This document shows, piece after piece, positions 1 to 5,202 of a stretch of 11,086 nt of DNA (the stretch's first letter is position 1; the number at the start of each line of letters is the position of its first letter). This DNA is from JAHFLV01 sp964367845. Its GTDB lineage: Bacteria; Patescibacteriota; Minisyncoccia; Phycocordibacterales; DATGWK01. Under the pieces are notes generated by a model. That model saw nothing but the letters and a program-made list of their open reading frames with translations. It ran no database searches and had not been told where the DNA came from. The position numbers and the translations under genes were made by a program. Location: contig CAYIYW010000020.1 in assembly GCA_964367845.1 (NCBI GenBank), forward strand, positions 1 through 11,086. The letters run 5' to 3'.

Positions 1-1
1 T

Positions 2-136
2 AAACCAAATTTGCCAATCATTGCAAATTTTGATGTCGGACACACCGACCCTCAACTTGTTTTGCCACTCGGTATAAAAGCAGAAATTGACTGTGTGGCA
101 AAACGAGTTTCGTTAGTCGAATCTTGGATTGAATAA
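2..136 (+). CDS. Peptidase S66 (LD-carboxypeptidase / MccF-like), C-terminal fragment
   Basis: This open frame enters from the left edge and ends at TAA after 44 visible codons. Peptidases of family S66 cleave the L,D bond of tetrapeptide stems during murein recycling, or detoxify microcin C-type compounds, using a Ser-Glu-His triad. What is visible is the characteristic C-terminal block: a NFDVGHTDP motif (residues 10-18 of the fragment), whose His is the family's catalytic His, followed by LPLGIKAEID. The Ser and Glu of the triad lie upstream, outside the window, so the murein enzyme and the MccF-type immunity enzyme cannot be told apart. It converges on the leftward metal cassette, with 64 nt between the two stop codons. 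Confidence 0.8.
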   Translation, partial: KPNLPIIANFDVGHTDPQLVLPLGIKAEIDCVAKRVSLVESWIE

Positions 137-200
137 TGAGCCGTAGAATTTTCCAAAACCCCCAGTCCGCACCCCGCCCGCATTCCATAATAATTAATTT

Positions 201-485
201 TCAGTGGCAACATCCATGACCCGAATGGCCTTTATCCTTGCCGTCTTTATTTTTATCTTCTCCGTCGGCAGTCGCTTGTTCATCGTCGGAATGTTTGTGT
301 GATTTGCCCATCATAAAGAAGTGGGCTACTGCCATTACAGTAATTCCGCCTATGACAATCCACGTGGAAGCTCCGAAAGCTTTGCCCCCGAGTCCGAAAA
401 GGACGATTAATAGTAATGGTACGGCACAGCAAATCACCATTACCCACATCATCCAATTGTCATTTTTTCCATCGTGATTATGCAC
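201..485 (-). CDS. Small two-TM membrane protein with His/Cys-rich tail
   Basis: This 94-residue protein starts at a GTG codon and has no close family that I can name. It has an N-terminal MHNHDGKN stretch, a first hydrophobic segment at about residues 11-31 containing a CC pair (C19, C20), and a second at about 41-60. A hydrophilic acidic/lysine tail follows, ending in GHSGHGCCH. The His and Cys at both ends suggest binding of a soft metal such as copper, but that is inference. It is the last gene of a leftward group with DUF302, SHOCT and CsoR-like genes, 11 nt after the DUF302 gene, so it is probably co-transcribed. No terminator hairpin is evident in the 64 nt that follow. Confidence 0.7.
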   Translation of the reverse strand: MHNHDGKNDNWMMWVMVICCAVPLLLIVLFGLGGKAFGASTWIVIGGITVMAVAHFFMMGKSHKHSDDEQATADGEDKNKDGKDKGHSGHGCCH

Positions 486-496
486 AGCGTTGGTAA

Positions 497-886
497 TTAT
501 TTATTGGTTGCGTTATTGATAATGTTTTGAATAATTTGGTCAATCTCCTTCGGCCTCTCGCCGAAGTCGGCTTGCGGGAAAAATTGCGGAAGAATAATCG
601 GGCGCATACCGGAAATGAAGGTCTGTCCATCTTTGGTATAGACATTTATCTTGCAGGGAAGGCAAAGTCCGATTTTAATATCAATATTCAAAAACTCATC
701 GGCAAATTTTGCGTTGCAAAACTCAATAATTTTAAATGGTTCTCTTTGAAATCCCTTCTCGGCTAACGTTTCCTGCACATTATGGACATACAAAACCCGC
801 ATGCCGGCTTTGGCGATTTCGTCTTGCACACCCAAAACTGCCTCATTAAAAGTTTTTATTGTGGTTACGGTGTAATCAAATTCCAT
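497..886 (-). CDS. DUF302 domain protein
   Basis: This 129-residue soluble protein matches the DUF302 fold pattern. It has an N-terminal beta-alpha segment with YTVTTIKTFNEAV, the block FKIIEFCNAKFADEFL (about residues 51-66), and the conserved LPCKINVY strand (76-83) followed by a turn and a further strand. DUF302 proteins have no firmly established biochemical role but recur beside metal- and sulfur-stress genes in many bacteria. This copy carries three cysteines: C57 in EFCNAK and C75/C78 in a CLPC arrangement. Together these could form a metal or thiol site, which is inference. It sits 24 nt downstream of the SHOCT-domain gene and 11 nt upstream of the His/Cys-tailed gene. The sequence before its ATG is A/T-rich with no Shine-Dalgarno motif. 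Confidence 0.85.
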   Translation of the reverse strand: MEFDYTVTTIKTFNEAVLGVQDEIAKAGMRVLYVHNVQETLAEKGFQREPFKIIEFCNAKFADEFLNIDIKIGLCLPCKINVYTKDGQTFISGMRPIILPQFFPQADFGERPKEIDQIIQNIINNATNK

Positions 887-910
887 ATATTGTTTAATGT
901 AATGCCATGA

Positions 911-1153
911 TTAATTTTCTAGGTCCTTTTTCTTTTCCTCAAACTCTTTTTGGTCAATTTCGCCTTTTGCGTATCGTTCCTTGATAATATCCAGCGCCGA
1001 TTTTGAACCGTGTGTTTCGTTATGATTCTTTTTGTCGCCCATTTCTCTCACAAGCCAAACAATTAGAAAAATGATGCCGACCCAAAACAAAATCATCATC
1101 AGCCCTCCTCCTAATCCCCAGCCAAACATGCTTCCATAATAATTTCCCATCAT
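911..1153 (-). CDS. SHOCT-domain small membrane protein
   Basis: This 80-residue protein begins with a Gly/Tyr/Met-rich stretch (MMGNYYGSMFGWGLGGG). One transmembrane helix at about residues 17-36 follows, then a basic/His linker (KKNHNETH), then a C-terminal SHOCT motif at about 53-78 (ALDIIKERYAKGEIDQKEF). SHOCT is a short C-terminal domain thought to mediate oligomerisation or interaction. Small proteins with this layout commonly occur beside copper- or heavy-metal-response genes. It is the first intact gene after the truncated CsoR-like gene, 6 nt downstream, so it is expected to be transcribed from the promoter at 1331-1359. The adjacent start codons ATGATG allow either Met. No ribosome binding site is visible. 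Confidence 0.85.
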   Translation of the reverse strand: MMGNYYGSMFGWGLGGGLMMILFWVGIIFLIVWLVREMGDKKNHNETHGSKSALDIIKERYAKGEIDQKEFEEKKKDLEN

Positions 1154-1159
1154 ATATTT

Positions 1160-1345
1160 TTATTTATTGGATAAATTATATATCCTGATTAATTCTTTAA
1201 CCGCTTTCTCGTCATCGCCCTTGTGTTGAATTTGATGTTTTAAGTGCGACCGAAGATGGTTCTCCAAAAGAAAGCTGTTCAGGCTTTTGAACGACTTTTG
1301 GATTGAGAGAGATTGCTCAAGCAAAATTGGACAATATACCCCCAT
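1160..1345 (-). CDS. N-terminally truncated CsoR/RcnR-family metal-sensing repressor
   Basis: The 61-residue frame is the C-terminal two thirds of a CsoR/RcnR/FrmR (DUF156) repressor, whose members are normally about 85-95 residues. It has the YC motif (C5), helix 2 ending LLENHLRSHL (H30 and H34), and the C-terminal KAVKELIRIY helix. The Cys-to-His distance of 25 and the following His at +4 match the family's metal site. The second CsoR Cys is replaced by His, giving a C-H-H set as in RcnR. Helix 1, with the basic DNA-binding residues, is missing: an in-frame TAG lies two codons before the ATG, and no matching N-terminus is readable in the 113 nt up to comF. The ATG lies inside a promoter/operator, upstream of the predicted transcription start, so this is probably a remnant or a non-DNA-binding form. 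Confidence 0.65.
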   Translation of the reverse strand: MGVYCPILLEQSLSIQKSFKSLNSFLLENHLRSHLKHQIQHKGDDEKAVKELIRIYNLSNK

Positions 1346-1359
1346 ACCCTATTTGTCAA
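1331..1359 (-). promoter_or_regulatory. Promoter of the metal cassette with CsoR/FrmR-type operator
   Basis: On the minus strand a perfect -35 box TTGACA (1354-1359) is followed, after 17 nt, by TATTGT (1331-1336), or after 15 nt by TATATT (1333-1338). The spacer holds, read on the plus strand, TATACCCCCATA (1335-1346) and then CCCTAT. A C/G tract flanked by ATA on both sides is the known operator style of CsoR/RcnR/FrmR repressors. Its position between -35 and -10 suits repression in the absence of metal. The promoter overlaps the first codons of the truncated repressor frame, so transcripts would start at about 1324 and serve mainly the SHOCT, DUF302 and His/Cys-tail genes. Confidence 0.6.
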
Positions 1360-1391
1360 ACAAGCAACTGTGGAAAACTAACCACGGGCGA

Positions 1392-1408
1392 GCCCGCCGC
1401 AGGTGGGC
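1392..1408 (-). terminator. GC hairpin after comF, possible weak terminator
   Basis: GCCCGCC and GGTGGGC form a 7-bp stem (one G-T wobble on the plus strand) with a 3-nt loop. It lies about 50 nt beyond the comF stop codon. On the minus strand it is followed only by a loose T-containing stretch (TTAGTTTT about 10 nt later), so it is at best a weak terminator. The rest of 1346-1458 shows no gene. Confidence 0.35.
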
Positions 1409-1458
1409 GAGGGCAGAATTTCGTTTGAACTATTTTCAAAATATACTGCTAGCCACCG

Positions 1459-2139
1459 TCAGTGCGCCACCGCGAACGCCCGTACGCTTTTTGCGCCCGC
1501 CTCAAATAACGCTCGCTTTGCCTCCGACACGGTCGCGCCGGTCGTAATGACATCGTCAATGACCACGATATTTTTGCCGGCAACCAAATGCGGCTCTGCG
1601 ACTTCAAACGCTCCGACAATGTTTTGGAATCGCTTCTCTCGGTTTTCAATTGAACTTTGTTTCGGCGTGTGCCGAATTTTTCTTAAAATCTCGGGCGCCA
1701 GCGCAAAATTCACGCGTAAATTTCGCGGCAAATTTTTCAAAACCGATTTTGCAATCAGCTCGGTGTGGTTGAATCCGCGTTCGCGAAGCCGTCTGCTCGT
1801 GAGAGGAATCGGCACAACAAGAAATTGCCAATCCGATGTTTTCCAGCCAAATTTTTCCGCGCTTATTTTTCCGCCAATCATTTTCTCCGCGATTAAAGAC
1901 CCGACCGCGTCGGCGATTTTGGTGTTCCGATAATATTTGATTTCCCAAACCAGATGTTTCACCCGTTCGTCGCTGTAGGCAAAAACGGCGGCGACGTTTT
2001 CGTTTATCGGTTCGCTCGGAGGAAGGCGACGCTTAAACTCATCAACGGAGACATTCTCAAATGTTTTTACCGACTCGCCGGCGGGGAACAGGAAATCCAA
2101 AAGAAGGCCGAAAAAGTGGGGGACTTTTGTGTTGTTCAT
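1459..2139 (-). CDS. comF: ComF family phosphoribosyltransferase-like protein
   Basis: This 226-residue protein belongs to the ComF/GntX branch of type I phosphoribosyltransferases. ComF is needed for natural transformation in several bacteria, acting in the cytoplasm on incoming single-stranded DNA. Visible hallmarks are the LFP motif near the N-terminus (17-19), the YxxxR/VKHLVWEIKYYRN segment (55-72), the block PIPLTSRRLRERGFNHTELI (110-129), the RHTPKQSSIENREKR segment (156-170) and the PRPP-binding loop IVVIDDVITTGAT (191-203). The zinc finger (two CxxC pairs) that normally starts the family is absent, and the protein has no cysteine at all. It is divergent from pilM across 106 nt, next to pilus genes that could serve DNA uptake. 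No Shine-Dalgarno sequence precedes the ATG. Confidence 0.88.
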   Translation of the reverse strand: MNNTKVPHFFGLLLDFLFPAGESVKTFENVSVDEFKRRLPPSEPINENVAAVFAYSDERVKHLVWEIKYYRNTKIADAVGSLIAEKMIGGKISAEKFGWKTSDWQFLVVPIPLTSRRLRERGFNHTELIAKSVLKNLPRNLRVNFALAPEILRKIRHTPKQSSIENREKRFQNIVGAFEVAEPHLVAGKNIVVIDDVITTGATVSEAKRALFEAGAKSVRAFAVAH

Positions 2140-2171
2140 GTGATTTCAACAAAATCGCGCATTGTCCGCTG

Positions 2172-2180
2172 TGTTATAAT
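2172..2180 (+). promoter_or_regulatory. Extended -10 promoter of the pilus operon
   Basis: TGTTATAAT is a perfect extended -10 element (TGn plus TATAAT) in the 106-nt divergent region between comF and pilM. No good -35 hexamer stands at 16-18 nt upstream, as is usual for extended -10 promoters. Transcription would start near 2187, giving a leader of about 60 nt before pilM. The core TTATAA is self-complementary, so a comF promoter on the other strand (TATAAC) may share it. Confidence 0.55.
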
Positions 2181-2245
2181 ACGAGCCATCAAGCCCGTCT
2201 TTCCGATGTCGTTTAGCGGAATAACGGCACAAAAGTAGCACATCC

Positions 2246-3361
2246 ATGTCAAATTTTTTCTCAAGTATCTTTAAAAAAACGGAGGTTAGTGTTCTCGGCA
2301 TTGACATCGGCGCGTCGGCCATAAAAATTGTTCAGCTTCGCAAAAGAGGCGGAAAAGCGATTCTTGAAACCTACGGCGCGCTGGCTCTCGGCCCGTATGC
2401 CGGCGTGGAAATCGGCCGGGCGACCGTTTTGCCGCCCGACAAAATCATTACCGCTCTGATTGACATTCTCCGCGAGGCCAAAACCACTTCAAAAAGAGGT
2501 GGCATAACGATTCCGTTCGGCTCAACCCTGATGTCGGTTATTGAAATGCCCGGGGTCGGCGAAAACCAACTTGCCGCGATGATTCCGATTGAGGCCAGAA
2601 AATATATTCCCGTGCCGATTAACGAAGTCAGCTTGGATTGGAGCATTATTCCGCGCGAGGAAATCAAAGCCGAAGGGCAAGAAATGAATTTGCCGGCAGA
2701 CGGCCGGAAGAAAATTGAAACCATAAATGTTCTTCTTGTCGCAATTCACAACGAGACCCTCCGCCAGTATCAGAATATCGTTGAAAAAGTCGGACTTGAC
2801 GCCAATTTTTTTGAAATTGAAATTTTCAGCACTATTCGCGCTGTGCTGGACAAAAATATCGCGCCGGTGCTGATTTTAGACATGGGCGCGGCCACAACCA
2901 AGCTCTACATCGTTGACCGTGGAGTGGTTCGGGCGTCGCATACCATCAATCGTGGCTCGCAAGACCTCACGATGACGATTGCCACCACTCTTTCCATCTC
3001 GGCCGATAAAGCCGAAATAATGAAACGGACTATCGGTTGGAGCAAGGAGCCCCAGCACAAGGATATCGCCGACACGATTTCTGTAACCGTTGACCATATT
3101 TTTTCCGAAGCGAAACATGTCGTTACCAATTATCAATCCAAACACGCCAAAAGTGTGGAAAGAGCAATTCTGGTCGGCGGCGGTTCATCCATGAAAGGTT
3201 TCGGCGAACTGGCCCAGACCAATCTTGAAATGCCGGTTGAACTCGGCGACCCGTTCAGCAAAGTTGAGGCCCCGGCATTCCTGACCGAGGTTTTGAAAAG
3301 AAACGGCCCGGAATTCACGGCGGCGCTCGGGATTGCGTTACGCAGGATAATGGAGGAATAG
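2246..3361 (+). CDS. pilM: Type IV pilus assembly protein PilM (actin-like ATPase)
   Basis: This 371-residue cytoplasmic protein has the actin/FtsA fold typical of PilM, which binds ATP and the N-terminus of PilN to tie the cytoplasm to the inner-membrane alignment complex. The phosphate-1 motif is GIDIGASAIK (18-27). The block GENQLAAMIPIEARKYIPVP, diagnostic of PilM/SHS2, lies at about 105-124. Phosphate-2 is LDMGAATTKLY (211-221), and the adenosine motif is LVGGGSSMKGF (309-319). The C-terminus FTAALGIALRRI is also typical. The length is normal for the family. There is no Shine-Dalgarno before the ATG; a ten-codon ORF starts at 2206 and stops 7 nt before pilM. It heads the operon and is separated from pilN by an unusually long 141-nt gap with a large hairpin and a promoter. 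Confidence 0.95.
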   Translation: MSNFFSSIFKKTEVSVLGIDIGASAIKIVQLRKRGGKAILETYGALALGPYAGVEIGRATVLPPDKIITALIDILREAKTTSKRGGITIPFGSTLMSVIEMPGVGENQLAAMIPIEARKYIPVPINEVSLDWSIIPREEIKAEGQEMNLPADGRKKIETINVLLVAIHNETLRQYQNIVEKVGLDANFFEIEIFSTIRAVLDKNIAPVLILDMGAATTKLYIVDRGVVRASHTINRGSQDLTMTIATTLSISADKAEIMKRTIGWSKEPQHKDIADTISVTVDHIFSEAKHVVTNYQSKHAKSVERAILVGGGSSMKGFGELAQTNLEMPVELGDPFSKVEAPAFLTEVLKRNGPEFTAALGIALRRIMEE

Positions 3362-3369
3362 CATTTTTT

Positions 3370-3438
3370 AACACAGCACAAGGCAATGTTCTGCATGGGC
3401 CAAAGGGCGCCCAAAAGAACATTGCCTTGCGCTGTGTT
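3370..3438. repeat. Long inverted repeat (23-bp arms) between pilM and pilN
   Basis: The arms 3370-3392 and 3416-3438 are complementary over 23 positions with one mismatch. That mismatch is an A-C pair in the plus-strand RNA and a G-U wobble in the minus-strand RNA, so the fold is continuous only in minus-strand RNA. The 23-nt loop has a smaller nested stem (TGGGC / GCCCA). The plus-strand sequence after the hairpin is TATATCACC, not a T run, so it is not a classical intrinsic terminator. It starts only 9 nt after the pilM stop. It could attenuate transcription, protect the pilM mRNA 3' end, or be an RNase III-type processing site, or it may be a small palindromic mobile repeat. Confidence 0.8.
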
Positions 3439-3463
3439 TATATCACCTATCACCACCCTTTCG

Positions 3464-3492
3464 TTGTTTTTATAACATAGCCCTCATATAAT
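3464..3492 (+). promoter_or_regulatory. Internal promoter of pilN
   Basis: TTGTTT (3464-3469), a 17-nt spacer and a perfect TATAAT (3487-3492) form a good sigma70-type promoter. The expected start point is 3498-3500, only 3-5 nt before the pilN ATG at 3503, so the transcript would be almost leaderless. It would let the operon from pilN onward be transcribed independently of pilM. Confidence 0.55.
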
Positions 3493-3502
3493 TAGACAAG
3501 CG

Positions 3503-4258
3503 ATGGACAATCGTCTTCAAGCAACTTTCATGCCCCGCCAGCCGGCTGTGTCCGGAGACGCCTATGCCCGCCCCAAAGGCCCGCACAGCTTTTTCAAGAT
3601 GATTGGAGTTTTGGTTTTTGTCTTAGCTCTTGTCGCCATGGGTGGTCTCTTTGCTTATAAAAAATATATCACCGGCAATAACGGGGAAAAACAGACAAAA
3701 GTTGAAGAGGCGATAAAGAACTTTGAGCCGGAGCTGACCCGCGAGCTGACAATTCTCAAGGCACGCGTGGATGCCGGCAAGGGTCTTCTTGAAAATCACA
3801 AGGCCTTCTCGCTGTTGTTTACTCTTTTGGAGCTGAACACCGCTCAAACCGTTCAGTTTAATGAATTTTCATTTGTTGTTTCGCCCGATAAAAAAATCAA
3901 ATTAACCATGAAAGGAGAGGCAAGGTCGTATAACGCCATCGCTTTTCAATCCGATGTTTTTTCCAAAGTTGAACAATTCAAAAGTCCGATGTTTACGAAT
4001 CTGGCCATAAATGAGCAGGGGATAATCAGTTTTGATTTCAGCGCGGAACTTGACCCTGCCGCTGTGTCATACAAGAAATTGACCGCTGGCTTCGTGTTCC
4101 TGCCGGCATCAGTCGCCACAACGACTCAAAATATCTCGGCGCCGGCTCAAGGAGCAACGACAACCCAAAACATGGCGACGACCACTCAAGGCGCGGCGGC
4201 AGTACAAAGTAATGCGACGAGTACCCGAACCGGCACCAGCACGACAAGCGCTCCTTAA
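3503..4258 (+). CDS. pilN: PilN-like inner-membrane pilus assembly protein
   Basis: This 251-residue bitopic protein lies at the pilN position between pilM and pilO. It has a cytoplasmic N-terminus of about 31 residues, one transmembrane helix (about 32-52), a helical segment (about 63-100) and an extracytoplasmic alpha/beta domain (about 105-200). PilN/PilO proteins form the alignment subcomplex with PilM inside and PilC in the membrane. The usual INLLPxR motif that binds PilM is not present; LQATFMPRQP (5-14) may take its place. The C-terminus (about 202-251) is a Thr/Ala/Ser-rich tail with three ATTTQN/G repeats, unusual for PilN. Assignment rests on position, size and topology more than on strong motifs. 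The start at 3503 fits the internal promoter; a second ATG at 3530 is possible. Confidence 0.75.
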   Translation: MDNRLQATFMPRQPAVSGDAYARPKGPHSFFKMIGVLVFVLALVAMGGLFAYKKYITGNNGEKQTKVEEAIKNFEPELTRELTILKARVDAGKGLLENHKAFSLLFTLLELNTAQTVQFNEFSFVVSPDKKIKLTMKGEARSYNAIAFQSDVFSKVEQFKSPMFTNLAINEQGIISFDFSAELDPAAVSYKKLTAGFVFLPASVATTTQNISAPAQGATTTQNMATTTQGAAAVQSNATSTRTGTSTTSAP

Positions 4259-4275
4259 CATCAAGCATCAAAACC

Positions 4276-4824
4276 ATGAAAAGTTTTTTACCAATCATTT
4301 TAATAATCATCGCCGTCGGTTTATTCTTTTTCCAGATTAAACCGCTTTATTCCGAGGTTAAAGGGCTCCGAGCCGAAGCGAAACAATATGATGAGGCGCT
4401 GAAAATGGCCGATGAGCTCAAAGAAATCAGAGTTGATTTGGCCCACACTTTGGCGGGTTTTCCGAAAGCCGACCTTGAGCGCCTTGACCACTTTTTGCCT
4501 CGTCGTTTGGACACGGTGCGAATTATTTTAGATGTCAACAGTATCGGTCTTCGGAACGGCGTCCGGCTTAACGGCATGAAGGTTTCTGTTCCGTCGCTGG
4601 AGACAGGCAAGGTCAGCGCCGGCCAATCCGGTTCCAATTACAGCACCATTGACATCTCGTTTTCTTTCAGCGCGACTTATGTCCAAGGCGTTCAGTTCAT
4701 TCAGGACCTTCAGAGAAGTTTGCGGTTGTTGGACAGCACCAGCTTGAGCGTCAAGCCGTCCCCGAATAATCCGGTCTTTTACGATTTTGACATGACTCTG
4801 CAAACCTACTGGATAAATCGCTAG
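4276..4824 (+). CDS. pilO: PilO-like inner-membrane pilus assembly protein
   Basis: This 182-residue protein has an N-terminal transmembrane helix (about 4-20) preceded by MKS. A coiled-coil-like segment follows (about 24-62, KGLRAEAKQYDEALKMADEL), then FLPRRLDTVRIILDVNSIGLRNGVRL, then a beta-rich domain to residue 182. The pattern of membrane helix, coiled coil, FLP...D...I..L and a ferredoxin-like domain is that of PilO, which pairs with PilN outside the membrane. It begins 17 nt after pilN and is expected to be co-transcribed. There is no cysteine and no visible Shine-Dalgarno motif. Family membership comes from topology, the short conserved block and gene order. Confidence 0.8.
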   Translation: MKSFLPIILIIIAVGLFFFQIKPLYSEVKGLRAEAKQYDEALKMADELKEIRVDLAHTLAGFPKADLERLDHFLPRRLDTVRIILDVNSIGLRNGVRLNGMKVSVPSLETGKVSAGQSGSNYSTIDISFSFSATYVQGVQFIQDLQRSLRLLDSTSLSVKPSPNNPVFYDFDMTLQTYWINR

Positions 4825-4879
4825 TCAAAAAACCTAAAAAGTAAAAACTAAAAAAACTAAAAACAAACTTAAAAATAAA
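4825..4879 (+). promoter_or_regulatory. A-rich translation leader before the pilP-position gene
   Basis: These 55 nt are almost free of G and consist of irregular repeats of CTAAAAA-like units (CCTAAAAAG, ACTAAAAAAACTAAAAAC). They contrast strongly with the mixed-composition genes on both sides. Such an unstructured A-rich leader could replace a Shine-Dalgarno sequence by keeping the start codon open, or by binding ribosomal protein S1. No promoter or hairpin is seen in it. Confidence 0.4.
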
Positions 4880-5185
4880 ATGTCCCTGCCAAAAATCAGC
4901 AAAAATAAAATTCTCCTCATCGGCCTCATTATTGTGGCGGTTGTCGGTTATTACATGTTCAAAAGCAAAGACGAACCGCCTCTTACGACTGTTGAAACCG
5001 GCGCGCCCGGAACAATCGGCCAAGAGCTGGTCGTTGAACTTAACCGACTCCGAGGTCTGCAAAATGTCGGAAGCGAGATATTCAAAACCCCGGCTTTTAT
5101 TTCGCTTCAAGATTTCACCCAGACCGTTGTGGCTCAGCCATTGGGCCGGAGTAATCCTCTCGCCCCGATTGGCGGTGATTTATGA
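4880..5185 (+). CDS. Short bitopic protein at the pilP position
   Basis: This 101-residue protein has a basic N-terminus (SLPKISKNK), a single transmembrane helix (about 10-27), a flexible Thr/Gly/Pro linker (33-47), a helix (about 48-62), and a C-terminal block FKTPAFISLQDFTQTV followed by QPLGRSNPLAPI (86-97). A GRxNPFxP-like ending is typical of small proteins encoded in this place in pilus operons and recalls the N-terminal segment of PilP, which contacts PilN/PilO. The PilP HR domain and lipoprotein Cys are absent, fitting a system with no outer-membrane secretin. I cannot name it more exactly. It ends 12 nt before pilB, in a short tandem duplication. Confidence 0.7.
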   Translation: MSLPKISKNKILLIGLIIVAVVGYYMFKSKDEPPLTTVETGAPGTIGQELVVELNRLRGLQNVGSEIFKTPAFISLQDFTQTVVAQPLGRSNPLAPIGGDL

Positions 5186-5202
5186 TGGCAGTGATTTATG
5201 AA
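5171..5202 (+). repeat. 16-bp tandem duplication at the pilP-position/pilB junction
   Basis: Two adjacent 16-nt units, GGCGGTGATTTATGAT and GGCAGTGATTTATGAA, differ at two positions. The first contains the stop codon of the upstream gene (TGA, 5183-5185) and the second contains the pilB start (ATG, 5198-5200). The likely ancestral state is an overlapping ATGA stop/start that a local duplication turned into a 12-nt gap. Confidence 0.7.

Noticed and set aside
137..200. Shared terminator between the peptidase fragment and the metal cassette
   Set aside because: Only C-rich and A/T-rich stretches are present; no inverted repeat with a T tract could be found.
1403..1933. Long rightward open frames opposite comF
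   Set aside because: The comF protein on the minus strand has clear phosphoribosyltransferase motifs throughout. The opposite frames are composition shadows.
2206..2238. Ten-codon ORF in the pilM leader
   Set aside because: It stops 7 nt before pilM and could be a leader peptide, but there is no attenuator hairpin or codon bias to support a role.
3370..3438. The long hairpin as the transcription terminator of pilM
   Set aside because: No T tract follows the stem on either strand, so a classical intrinsic terminator is not supported. It is kept as an inverted repeat.
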